Below are positions 26,407 to 34,707 of a DNA stretch of 64,000 nucleotides, piece by piece. The position numbers were made by a program, and so were the translations under genes. The stretch covers positions 186,001 to 250,000 of the forward strand of contig NZ_JABWGO010000009.1 of the NCBI RefSeq assembly GCF_013363995.1, in the 5' to 3' direction. Within the stretch, counting starts at the first letter, position 1. Each line of letters opens with the position of its first letter. Below the pieces are notes generated by a model. It worked only from the letters and a program-made list of their open reading frames with translations. It did no database searches and was not told where the DNA came from. This DNA comes from Nonomuraea rhodomycinica. GTDB taxonomy: Bacteria > Actinomycetota > Actinomycetes > Streptosporangiales > Streptosporangiaceae.

Positions 26407-27681
26407 ATGCGCGCCCTGCCCAGGTTGGTCCTGGCGGTCATGATGGCCTCGGCGATAGGAGGATTATCGGGACCGGCGTCCGGTTCGAGTGTGGCGTCCG
26501 TCGGCCCGGAGGCGGAGACGCCGTCCCTGTTCGACGACGACGCGGGCGGCAACGCCAACGGCGACGACCCGGCGGTCTGGGTCCACCCGTCCGACTCCCG
26601 CCGCAGCGTCGTCATCGCCACCGCCAAACAGGGCGGCCTGTACGTCTACGACCTGGACGGGCGGCAGGTGCAGCACCTCGCGGCGCCCGCCGCCCCGGGT
26701 CCCGACGACGAGCCGGGCCGGTTCAACAACGTCGACGTCACCTACGGCTTCGGCGGCCGTGACCTGGCGATCGTCTCCGACCGGGGGCGCGACACGCTGC
26801 GCGTCTACGCCGTCTCCGGCGGCCGGCTCACCGACGTGACCGACCCGGCCGCGCCGTTCGTCTTCAACACCACCCAGGAGCAGGTCGACGACGCCGAGAC
26901 CGCGTACGGGCTGGCCGCCTGGAAGGACGCCACCGGCACCTACGCCCTGGTCAGCCGCCGCCACCGGACCTCCGTCGCCCTGGTCAGGCTGCTGGCCCGG
27001 CCCGGCGGCACGATCGGCTACCAGCGCGTCAGGACGCTCGACCTGCCCGCCTCCTTCACCCTGCCCGACGGCACGAGCTGGACCCCGTGCCTGGAGCCCG
27101 GCGAGCAGCCGCAGGTCGAGGGCATGGTCGTGGACCAGGACAAGGACGTCCTGTACGCCGCGCAGGAGGACGTCGGCATCTGGCGCGTGCGCGCCGACCT
27201 GACCGGGACGCCCGTCCTGATCGACCGGGTCCGCGAGTACGGGGTGCCGGGCAGCTACGACCCGGCCACCGACGAGTGCACCCCCGGCGCCGACCCCGGC
27301 TACGGCGGCCGGCACCTCGCCGCCGACGCCGAAGGGCTCACCCTCTACTACCGCGAGGACGGCAAGGGCTACCTGCTGGCCTCCAGCCAGGGCGACAGCA
27401 CCTTCGCCGTCTACCGCAGGGAGGGCTCCAACGCCCACCTCGGCCAGTTCAGGGTCGGCGAGGACGACGGGATCGACGGGGTCGAGCACAGCGACGGCTC
27501 CACCGTGCTCAACGTGCCGCTCGGCGACTTCGACGAGGGCCTGTTCGTCGCCCACGACGGAGCGAACGCCCCCGCCGACGGCGACCGGGAGAACACGAAC
27601 TTCAAGCTCACCGGCTGGGGCGACATCGCCGGCGAGCTCGACCTCGACGTGGACACGGACGGCTGGGACCCCCGCGGCTGA
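26407..27681 (+). CDS. Secreted beta-propeller phytase
   Basis: A 424-residue protein with a Sec signal peptide (about residues 1-26). It carries both motifs of beta-propeller phytases: DDPAVW at residues 53-58 and NNVDVTY (NNVDxRY in the family). EGMVVDQDKDVLYAAQEDVGIWR, GLTLYY, GYLLASSQGDSTFAVY and EGLFVAHDG also match phytase blades. The enzyme releases phosphate from phytate, using calcium, usually leaving lower inositol phosphates. The ribosome site AAAGGAGG is near perfect and only 29 bp separate it from the binding-protein gene, so they form one operon. Confidence 0.93.
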   Translation: MRALPRLVLAVMMASAIGGLSGPASGSSVASVGPEAETPSLFDDDAGGNANGDDPAVWVHPSDSRRSVVIATAKQGGLYVYDLDGRQVQHLAAPAAPGPDDEPGRFNNVDVTYGFGGRDLAIVSDRGRDTLRVYAVSGGRLTDVTDPAAPFVFNTTQEQVDDAETAYGLAAWKDATGTYALVSRRHRTSVALVRLLARPGGTIGYQRVRTLDLPASFTLPDGTSWTPCLEPGEQPQVEGMVVDQDKDVLYAAQEDVGIWRVRADLTGTPVLIDRVREYGVPGSYDPATDECTPGADPGYGGRHLAADAEGLTLYYREDGKGYLLASSQGDSTFAVYRREGSNAHLGQFRVGEDDGIDGVEHSDGSTVLNVPLGDFDEGLFVAHDGANAPADGDRENTNFKLTGWGDIAGELDLDVDTDGWDPRG

Positions 27682-27702
27682 CCCCCGCGCCCGCCTGACG
27701 GG

Positions 27703-27731
27703 GGCCGTGCGGCACCGGGTGCCGCACGGCC
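27703..27731. terminator. Bidirectional hairpin terminator
   Basis: A perfect 14-bp inverted repeat (arms 27703-27716 and 27718-27731) sits between the convergent phytase and FtsX-permease genes, whose stops are 63 bp apart. The stem is very GC-rich, and the DNA symmetry suits termination from both sides. There is no T-run, as is usual in such genomes. Confidence 0.75.
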
Positions 27732-27744
27732 TCCGCCGCTGGGA

Positions 27745-30078
27745 TCATTCGCGGGCGCCGAGGGCGTCGGCGGGGCGGGCGCGCAGGGCGAACCTGGCCG
27801 GGACCGCCGTGGCGGCCAGCGCCAGGGCGGCCACGGCGGCGACCACCCCGGCGTACGTCAGCGGCGGCACGTACGGCGACGCCGACCCGGTCATCCCCCT
27901 GCTGAACGCCGCCAGCGTGACCAGCGAGACGGCCGTGCCGAGGACCACGGCCACGAGCAGGGCCGTCACCGTCTCCGTGCGCAGCATCCGGGCCGCCTGC
28001 CGGCGCGTCGTGCCGACCACGCGCAGCAGGGCGAGCTCGCGCGAGCGGGCCAGCGTGGACATCGCCAGGGTGTTGACCACGGCGATCGCGCAGAACGCGA
28101 TGACCAGCCCCATCGCGACGTACGCCACCGCCGCGTCGGGGGAGCCCGCCGGGTCGTCGCCCGGAGCGGTCCCCGCGGGAAGCGCCCCGCGGGCGCCGCC
28201 GGTCACCAGGAGGGTGCCTCGGGGGTCGTCCACGTGGCCCGCGACGAGCCCGTACGACAGGGTCAGGTCGCCGAAGCCGAGGCCGCGGGAGTAGACGGCG
28301 GCCACCTGCACCGCGGCGGGCGTGCCGTCGCCGAGCACCAGGGAGAGCCGGTCGCCGACGCCGACCTCCAGCCTCGACGCGGCGGTGCTGCTGACCGCCG
28401 CCGACGTGTCGCCGAAGCCGTCCAGCGACCCCGCCACCACGCCGAGGTCCAGCGTCCGGTCCAGGCCGTCGGGCGTGACCGCCTGGACGGCGTACTTCTC
28501 CAGGTCGATCCTGACCGAGGTGCGCAGCACCTCGGTGACCGCCCGCACGCCCGGCACGCGGCGGACGGCGGCCGGGGAGGCGCCGGGGGCGAGCACGTGG
28601 TCGGCCTTGACGCCCGCGGCCACCTCGCCCTGGGCGGCGTGCCCGATCGTGGCCGGCACGAACAGGATCGTGCACGTCATCGCCGTCATGAGGGTGAGCG
28701 GCACGATCACCGAGGCCAGCCGCACGGGCGCGGCCAGCAGGCTCTTGCGCGCCAGGTACCCGGCCACGCCGGGCGCGCGCAGCGGCGGCGCCGTCACCGC
28801 CCGCGCGACGAGCGGGCCGAGCAGGGCGAGCGCGACCGTCCACACCAGCGCGGTCAGCATGGTGACCGGGCTGGACGCCGCCTCGGTGTTCAGCCCGGAC
28901 AGCACGATCGTCAGCACCACCCCGCCGGCGACGGCGAGCAGCCCCGCGACCAGCCGCGCCACCGGGAGCCGCGCGGCGGGCGTCGCCGTCTCGCCCAGCG
29001 CCTCCACCGGCCTGATCCGCGCGGTACGGCGGGCGGAGACCCGCGCCGCCACCCACGCGGCCGCCACAGTGGTCACCACCGCGACGACCGCGGGGAACGG
29101 GCTGACCACCAGCCGCAGGTTCGCGGGCATGGCGCCCAGCTCCACGAACTCCGAGCGCAGCCAAAACCCGAGCAGGATCCCCGCGCCCGAGCCGAGCAGC
29201 CCGGCGGCCACGCCGACCAGCAGCGCCTCACCGCCGACGAGCCTCCTGACCTGCCCCGGCAGCGCGCCGACGGCCCGCAGCAGGGCGAGCTCGCGCCGGC
29301 GCTCCTGCATGGACAGCGCGAACGTGCCCACCACGACGAGGATCGCCACCAGCAGCGCGGTGCCGCCGAGGGCGCCGCCCAGGCTGACCAGCTTGACCCT
29401 GGAGCCTTCCGCCTCGGGGAACTCGACCGCGCCCCGCTCGTCGCCGGTGCAGGCCACGGCGCCCTTGCCCGCGAGATCGTCGAGGGAACGGACGTCGACC
29501 GCGGGCCAGACGCCGATCGCCGTCACCAGCCCGTCGCGCCCGGCCAGGCGGCGGGCCTCGGCGGTGGCGAAGAAGATCGTGTCCTGGCCGGGCAGGGCCT
29601 GCGCGGTCACCCCCACCACGCGATGGCCGGGGATCTTCGCGCCGGAGTGGCGCGCGTCCACGACGACCTCGCCCGCGGCCCTGGGGGCACGGCCCTCGGC
29701 CAGCGTGAACGGGGTCAGCGCGGCCGACTCCCAGCCGTGGGCGGTGCGGCCGGCGTACGGGAAGGTCACCTCGGTGACCACCTTCGTGACGCCCGGGATC
29801 CGCCGGACCTCCTCGGCCAGGGACGCCGGGATCCACCGGCGCTCGGACAGGAGCTTGGCCTTCTCCTTGCCGCTCTCCTTGGCCTGCCGGACGTACTGGT
29901 CGCCCGCCACGACGAGCGGGGCCCCGGCGTACCGCTCGGGCGCCACCGAGCCGCGCAGCCCCGTCTCCAGCAGCATCCCGCAGGCGGTGACCAGCGCGGC
30001 CGCGCAGAGCAGCGCCACGAACGCGCCGGCGAACCCGGCCTTGCGCCGCGAGATCGTCTTCCACGCGAAGGAGAACAT
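27745..30078 (-). CDS. MacB/FtsX-type ABC transporter permease
   Basis: A 777-residue membrane protein with the layout of the MacB/LolE FtsX class: an N-terminal membrane segment, a large extracellular domain (about residues 45-250), FtsX-type membrane domains, then a second extracellular region and terminal membrane segments. The FtsX motif LALLRAVGALPGQVRRLV and its partner LALLRVVGTTRRQAARML are duplicated. Its ATG overlaps the ATPase stop by one base. Such pairs export peptides, antibiotics or lipoproteins or act mechanically on the envelope; the substrate is unknown. Confidence 0.88.
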   Translation of the reverse strand: MFSFAWKTISRRKAGFAGAFVALLCAAALVTACGMLLETGLRGSVAPERYAGAPLVVAGDQYVRQAKESGKEKAKLLSERRWIPASLAEEVRRIPGVTKVVTEVTFPYAGRTAHGWESAALTPFTLAEGRAPRAAGEVVVDARHSGAKIPGHRVVGVTAQALPGQDTIFFATAEARRLAGRDGLVTAIGVWPAVDVRSLDDLAGKGAVACTGDERGAVEFPEAEGSRVKLVSLGGALGGTALLVAILVVVGTFALSMQERRRELALLRAVGALPGQVRRLVGGEALLVGVAAGLLGSGAGILLGFWLRSEFVELGAMPANLRLVVSPFPAVVAVVTTVAAAWVAARVSARRTARIRPVEALGETATPAARLPVARLVAGLLAVAGGVVLTIVLSGLNTEAASSPVTMLTALVWTVALALLGPLVARAVTAPPLRAPGVAGYLARKSLLAAPVRLASVIVPLTLMTAMTCTILFVPATIGHAAQGEVAAGVKADHVLAPGASPAAVRRVPGVRAVTEVLRTSVRIDLEKYAVQAVTPDGLDRTLDLGVVAGSLDGFGDTSAAVSSTAASRLEVGVGDRLSLVLGDGTPAAVQVAAVYSRGLGFGDLTLSYGLVAGHVDDPRGTLLVTGGARGALPAGTAPGDDPAGSPDAAVAYVAMGLVIAFCAIAVVNTLAMSTLARSRELALLRVVGTTRRQAARMLRTETVTALLVAVVLGTAVSLVTLAAFSRGMTGSASPYVPPLTYAGVVAAVAALALAATAVPARFALRARPADALGARE

Positions 30079-30809
30079 CACTTCCACGCCCCCAGCCGGG
30101 TCATGCGCTCGGCGACCTTCTCGGCGGCCGGAGCGGTCATCGCGTCCACGATCCGGCCGTCGGCCAGGAAGAGCACGGTGTCGGCGTACGCGGCGGCCAC
30201 GGGGTCGTGCGTCACCATCACCACGGTCTGGCCGAGCGTCGAGACCACCTCCCGCAGCAGGGTCAGGACGTCCCGGGCGGTCATGGTGTCCAGCGCGCCG
30301 GTCGGCTCGTCGCCGAACACCACCTCCGGCCTGGTCACCAGCGCCCTGGCGATCGCGACCCGCTGCTGCTGGCCGCCGGACAGCTCGCCGGGACGGTGCC
30401 CGGTGCGCCCTCCCAGCCCCACCCTGTCGACGACCTCGTCCAGCCACGCCCGGTCCACCCGGGCGCCGGCCAGCATCAGCGGCAACGTGATGTTCTCGGT
30501 CACGGTCAACGCCGAGACCAGGTTGAACGCCTGGAACACGAAGCCGACCCGGCGCCGCCGCAGCTCGGTCAGCGCGTTCTCGTCCATGCCGGTCAGGTCG
30601 GTGCCGCCCAGCCGCACCGATCCGGAGCTGGGGACGTCCAGGCCGGCCGCGCAGTGCAGGAACGTGCTCTTGCCGGAGCCGGAGGGGCCCATGACGGCGG
30701 TGAAGGTGCCCCGCGGGATGCCGACCGACACCTCGCGCAGGGCCGCGACCGCGCCCCTGCCCTTGCCGTACACCTTGCTCACCGTGTCCAACCGCACTGC
30801 TTCTGTCAT
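30078..30809 (-). CDS. MacB/LolD-type ABC ATPase
   Basis: A 243-residue ATPase with Walker A GPSGSGKST, Q-loop FQAFNLV, signature LSGGQQQR, Walker B VVFGDEPTGALD and the His switch VTHD. The DEPTGALD form is diagnostic of the MacB/LolD class. It is the first gene of a two-gene operon with the FtsX-type permease, and the response regulator is divergent. The shared promoter element at 30819-30891 lies directly upstream. Confidence 0.92.
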   Translation of the reverse strand: MTEAVRLDTVSKVYGKGRGAVAALREVSVGIPRGTFTAVMGPSGSGKSTFLHCAAGLDVPSSGSVRLGGTDLTGMDENALTELRRRRVGFVFQAFNLVSALTVTENITLPLMLAGARVDRAWLDEVVDRVGLGGRTGHRPGELSGGQQQRVAIARALVTRPEVVFGDEPTGALDTMTARDVLTLLREVVSTLGQTVVMVTHDPVAAAYADTVLFLADGRIVDAMTAPAAEKVAERMTRLGAWK

Positions 30810-30818
30810 GCCTCCAAG

Positions 30819-30891
30819 CCTGCTGATCTGCGGTTTCGGCCACCAGAGAGCCGCTCACGACCCCGCCGTGACGTCATCATGATCCGGACAT
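30819..30891 (-). promoter_or_regulatory. Predicted response-regulator operator upstream of ABC exporter
   Basis: This segment repeats almost base for base at 34597-34670, upstream of the membrane protein. Shared blocks are CCTGCTG (30819), ACCAGAGA (30842), TGACGTCATCA (30869-30879) and GACAT (30887); the distance from ACCAGAGA to TGACGTC is 27 bp in both copies and from TGACGTC to GACAT 18 bp in both. The near-palindromic TGACGTC core would suit a LuxR-type regulator, and the divergent gene is one. It is also the promoter side of that regulator. Confidence 0.65.
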
Positions 30892-30900
30892 AATGGTCAG

Positions 30901-31509
30901 GTGATTCGTATGCTCCTGGCCGAGGACCAGCACGTCATCAGGGAAGCGCTCGTGACGCTGCTCAGCCTCGAACCCGACATCGAGGTCGTGCAGGCGGTCG
31001 AGTCAGGAGACGCGGCCGTGGCCGCCGCGCTGGCGCACCGGCCGGACGTCGTCGTCCTCGACATCGACATGCCCGGCGCGATCGACGGCCTCGACGCCGC
31101 CGCGCAGGTGCGCACCAGGCTGCCGGGCTGCCGCGCGCTCATGCTCACCGGCCACGGCAAGCCCGGCCACCTCCGGCGGGCGCTCAGCTCGCAGGTGGAC
31201 GGCTTCATGCTGAAGACCGCCTCGCCGGAGGAGCTGGCGTCCGCGATCAGGAAGGTGGCGCGGGGCGAACGGGTCCTCGACCCCTCGCTCGCCGTCACCG
31301 CGTGGAACCTGGCCGACAATCCGCTCACCCCGCGCGAGGCCGACGTCCTGCGGCTGGTCGCGGAGGGGGCCGAACCGCCCGAGATCGCCGGGCGGCTCTT
31401 CCTCAGCGCCGGGACCGTGCGCAACTACATCACCGCGATCGTGACCAAGCTCAACGCCCGCAACCGCACCGACGCCGTGCGCATCGCCTCCGAGGCGGGC
31501 TGGATCTAG
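30901..31509 (+). CDS. NarL/LuxR-type response regulator
   Basis: A 202-residue two-domain regulator. The receiver has acidic pocket residues in LLAEDQ, phosphoacceptor Asp in VVVLDIDMPG, Thr in LMLTGHG and Lys in MLKTASP. The C-terminal LuxR-type helix-turn-helix begins NPLTPREADVLRLVAEG. The family-typical N-terminus MIRMLLAEDQ supports the GTG at 30901, seven bases after a CATAAT -10-like element, so a leaderless transcript is possible; ATG at 30910 is the alternative. The histidine kinase is convergent, with the two stops overlapping in a CTAG. Confidence 0.9.
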   Translation: MIRMLLAEDQHVIREALVTLLSLEPDIEVVQAVESGDAAVAAALAHRPDVVVLDIDMPGAIDGLDAAAQVRTRLPGCRALMLTGHGKPGHLRRALSSQVDGFMLKTASPEELASAIRKVARGERVLDPSLAVTAWNLADNPLTPREADVLRLVAEGAEPPEIAGRLFLSAGTVRNYITAIVTKLNARNRTDAVRIASEAGWI

Positions 31510-31544
31510 CCGGCCTGGATCTGGCCGGCCTGGATCTGGCCGGC
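31500..31544. repeat. Three tandem 15-bp units across two convergent stop codons
   Basis: Three copies of CTGGATCTRGCCGGC (31500-31514, 31515-31529, 31530-31544) cover the last codons of both the response regulator and the kinase. The first copy has A at the variable position, which creates the TAG stop used by both genes on opposite strands; the other two have G and are read as Gln in the kinase tail AGQIQAGQIQAG. Confidence 0.8.
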
Positions 31545-33518
31545 CGGCGCCCAGGTGAGGGTCGGGGCCTCGGCGGTGAGCTCGAACCAGCCGTCCTCGT
31601 GGGTGACGTCCAGCCGCCCGTCCAGCGCGGCCAGCCGGGTGGTGAGGTTGCCGATCCCGGCCGAGCCGCGGCGGCCCTTCGCCGGGCGCGCACCGTCGTT
31701 GCGCACGCTCAGCCGTACGGTGCCGTCCCGCACCGAGGTCGTGATCACGCAGCGGCGGGCCGAGCTGTGCCGCAGCACGTTGGTGACCGCCTCCCTGAGC
31801 ACGATGCCGAGCGTGGTCTCCACGTCCCGGCCGAGGGTGTCGTGGCCCAGGTCGAGCTGCACCTCGACGCCCGCGGTGGACAGCAGCGCGCGGGCCGAGT
31901 CCGCCTCCGCGCCCAGCGACAGCTCGCCGCCCCTGCCCGACACCGTCCGCAGGTCCTCCATCGCCCGTTCGGTCATCGTCGCGACGTCCCGCAGCTCCTT
32001 GCGCGCGCGGTCGGCGTCGAGCCTGCGGGCGAGCTCGCACTTGAGCAGGATCGCGGCCAGGGTGTGCCCGAGCAGGTCGTGCAGGTCGCGGGCGGCCCGC
32101 AGCCGCTCCTCGACGACGGCCGCGCGGGCCAGGCCGTCCCTCGACTCCCGCAGCTCACCGGCCATCCGGGCCAGCCTGAGCAGCCCGTACACGACCAGGC
32201 CGGTCACCACCGTGCTGATCGCGTAGTTCACGGTGAGCGCGACCGGCAGGGCGAGCAGCACGCCCGAGACCGCGACGACCGCCACGATCGCCGCCACCAG
32301 CGGGAGCGCCACCGCCCACGGGAAGGCCAGCAGGATCGGCCCCGCCAGGAACCCCGCCACCCCCAGCCACGCCTGCCCGAACAGCGGGAGCGGGGCGAAC
32401 GTCAGCACCCCCATGATCGACAGTGCCACGTGGTGACGGCCTTCCACCGAGCGCACCTGCATGACGACGATGACGGCCAGCAGCGCCGCCGGCCACGGGG
32501 AATCGGCCGCGAGCAGCGCCTTCACCGAGAACCCCACCAGCACGGCCGTCAGCAGCGCGATCGCCAGCGCGCTGTCGCGTTCCGGCCGGCCGGGCGGGCG
32601 GGTGACCGGCAGCCGAGCCTCCACGGTCACCCGGGCGTCATCCGTGAGCCCGACGGTGAGCGTGCCGCCCGCCTCCTCGACCTGCCGCGGCAGGTCGCCG
32701 AGGTCCGCGTCGCCGGCCGTGCGGGCGCCGTCGTCGGAGACGCGCAGCCGGACCGCGGCGCCCTCCGTGAACGTCTCGATGCGGCAGACGGTGGCCGCGG
32801 ACCTCCGGACGATGTCCGTCACGGCCTCCCTGAGCACGGCCGCCAGCAGCGCACCCGCCGGGCCGAGCGGCTCGGCGTGGCTCACGCGCACGTCCACGGT
32901 GACGCCCGCGGCGGTCAGCATGGCCTTGGCGGTGGTGATCTCGGGGGTCAGGGACATGGCCCGGTAGCTCGCCGCCGCCGCCCGGGCCTCGGCCAGCGAG
33001 CGGCGCGCCGTCTCCACGTCAGGCGTCCCGGTACGCGCCCCTTCGGCGATCGCGGACAGCGCCCGCCCCAGGCCCGCGCTCAGCTCGGCGGCGATGCGCA
33101 GCCGCTCCTCGGCCGCCGCCGTCACCGCCAGCGACAGCCGCGCCGCGTTCACCTCGTCGATCCGGTCGATCATCCTGGTCAGGCCGTACACGACCAGCGA
33201 GATCAGCACCATGCTGATCACCGGGTCGGGCGGCCCGAGCAGCGCGGCGCTCACCGCCACGGCCAGGGCCGCCGGCCAGAGACTGGTCAGCAGCAGCGAG
33301 CCGCCCACGAACCCCAGGATCCCCACCGAGGAGCCGAACAGCAGCACCGACCCGTAGGCCAGGACAGCCTGAACCGGCACCAGCCACCACGAACGCCGCA
33401 GGGTGAAGAGCACCTGCACCGCGAACACGGCCACCGCCGAGGGCGCCCCGGCCACCACGTAGACGCTCGCGAAGCCGGCGAAAACGACGGCGACGATCAG
33501 TTTCGCCTGCTTGTGCAC
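31506..33518 (-). CDS. Double-module sensor histidine kinase (one degenerate half)
   Basis: A 670-residue membrane kinase made of two similar halves, each with membrane segments, a HisKA_3-type dimerisation region and an ATPase-like region. The C-terminal half has the phosphoacceptor in RAARDLHDLLGHTL (near residue 470), an N-box REAVTNVLRHS and a GxG-type G box. In the first half the equivalent stretch is RIAAELSAGLGRAL, without histidine, and the ATPase part (REAVTDIVRRS) lacks a clear G2 box. The first module is probably a regulatory pseudokinase. The partner is the convergent NarL-type regulator. Confidence 0.88.
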   Translation of the reverse strand: MHKQAKLIVAVVFAGFASVYVVAGAPSAVAVFAVQVLFTLRRSWWLVPVQAVLAYGSVLLFGSSVGILGFVGGSLLLTSLWPAALAVAVSAALLGPPDPVISMVLISLVVYGLTRMIDRIDEVNAARLSLAVTAAAEERLRIAAELSAGLGRALSAIAEGARTGTPDVETARRSLAEARAAAASYRAMSLTPEITTAKAMLTAAGVTVDVRVSHAEPLGPAGALLAAVLREAVTDIVRRSAATVCRIETFTEGAAVRLRVSDDGARTAGDADLGDLPRQVEEAGGTLTVGLTDDARVTVEARLPVTRPPGRPERDSALAIALLTAVLVGFSVKALLAADSPWPAALLAVIVVMQVRSVEGRHHVALSIMGVLTFAPLPLFGQAWLGVAGFLAGPILLAFPWAVALPLVAAIVAVVAVSGVLLALPVALTVNYAISTVVTGLVVYGLLRLARMAGELRESRDGLARAAVVEERLRAARDLHDLLGHTLAAILLKCELARRLDADRARKELRDVATMTERAMEDLRTVSGRGGELSLGAEADSARALLSTAGVEVQLDLGHDTLGRDVETTLGIVLREAVTNVLRHSSARRCVITTSVRDGTVRLSVRNDGARPAKGRRGSAGIGNLTTRLAALDGRLDVTHEDGWFELTAEAPTLTWAPAGQIQAGQIQAG

Positions 33519-33540
33519 CCGTGCAGCCTAGAAGAGGCCC

Positions 33541-34566
33541 TTACGCCGCAGAGCCATGGGCCGCCCTGGATCCGGACACCGGGGCGGCCACCCGCCGGGC
33601 CGAGACCCGCCGCGCGGACACGGCCAGGGTCAGCACCGCGCACGCGGCCACCAGCCCGCCCAGCCCGAGCGCGGCCTGAAGCGTCAGGGCGTCGGGGTCG
33701 AGGAGCGCCTGCCCACGCCGCGCCTGCCACAGCACCAGCCCGGTGAGCCCGGCGTACCCGAACGCCGCGACGATCACCAGGACCGTACGGGTGGCGGCGC
33801 CCGACAGGACGGGGAAGCGGCGGGCCGCCAGCCGCAGCCCGATCGCGACCAGCGGGATCACCTGCAGCGCGTGCAGACCGACGAAGTGCGCCACCCGCAG
33901 GTCGCCCGAGCCGGTCTCCCACCCGGTGACCGCCATGCCGGCCCCGCCGTCGGGGGCGCCGACGCTGTGCGCGCCGATCGTGGTCAGGCTCAGCCCCCTG
34001 GCCAGCCCCGCCGCCTGGTCCGGCGTGGGGGCGGTCATCAGGTAGCCGACGGACATGCCGGCCAGCGAGATGACCAGCCCGAGCGGGACCGCCCATGCCA
34101 TCGCCCGGTCCACGCGCCGCTGCGCCACCAGGAAGACCCCCATCGCGAAGGTCATCAGCCAGCCCAGGTACGCCGCCCCACCCATGATCATGAACACGGT
34201 GGCGTCGAGGCCGGTGGAGAAGTTGAAGTGGCTGGGCACGCCGCGCGCCGCCTGGAAGGCGATCGCCGCGATCTCCGGGGTGACGAAGCCGGCCACGGCC
34301 ACGGTTCCCAGCCACCACAACGTGCGCCGCCACCGCCCCGCCTGAGCGATCATCCAGGCCAGCGTGATGGCGTACATGCCGAACGACACCGCGAACTTGG
34401 CCGGCTTCAGCCACACGCTCTGTCCCATGAGCGTGCGCCCGTCCACCACCAGGCCCAGCCCGCAGACCAGGGCCACCACCGCCATCGCCGCGGCGCAGTA
34501 GGTGAGCGGTCCGTGCCACGAGGACGTGACCTTGCGAATCTCCCGCCGCCGAAGCAGGGCACCCAT
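33541..34566 (-). CDS. Polytopic membrane protein of unknown function
   Basis: A 341-residue protein with about eight hydrophobic segments and short loops. I do not recognise the family. Visible features are a first segment followed by GRTLMGQSVWLKPAKFAVSF, HFNFSTGLDATVFMIMGG in mid-protein, HFVGLHALQ and a basic C-terminus with a duplicated VSARRV. The His-rich middle could bind heme or a metal, but no classic motif proves it. The ATG at 34566 has GGAAGGAG upstream; a longer in-frame start would run through the conserved promoter. The promoter is a near copy of that of the ABC exporter, so the two are likely coregulated. Confidence 0.7.
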   Translation of the reverse strand: MGALLRRREIRKVTSSWHGPLTYCAAAMAVVALVCGLGLVVDGRTLMGQSVWLKPAKFAVSFGMYAITLAWMIAQAGRWRRTLWWLGTVAVAGFVTPEIAAIAFQAARGVPSHFNFSTGLDATVFMIMGGAAYLGWLMTFAMGVFLVAQRRVDRAMAWAVPLGLVISLAGMSVGYLMTAPTPDQAAGLARGLSLTTIGAHSVGAPDGGAGMAVTGWETGSGDLRVAHFVGLHALQVIPLVAIGLRLAARRFPVLSGAATRTVLVIVAAFGYAGLTGLVLWQARRGQALLDPDALTLQAALGLGGLVAACAVLTLAVSARRVSARRVAAPVSGSRAAHGSAA

Positions 34567-34596
34567 GACGACTCCTTCCCATCGACTGGGTACAAC

Positions 34597-34670
34597 CCTG
34601 CTGGTCAGCGGCCCGCACCGACCAGAGACGCGATCATCGACCGGGCATGACGTCGTCACGAACCAGACAT
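34597..34670 (-). promoter_or_regulatory. Second copy of the predicted response-regulator operator
   Basis: Near copy of 30819-30891: CCTGCTG (34597), ACCAGAGA (34621), TGACGTCGTCA (34648-34658, a perfect palindrome around its central base) and GACAT (34666), with the internal distances conserved to within one base. It is placed 31-104 bp upstream of the membrane protein gene and predicts control by the response regulator at 30901. Confidence 0.65.
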
Positions 34671-34707
34671 GGGCCCACCGGCCCGCCGCGCGTCGACGAC
34701 GGGCGGG

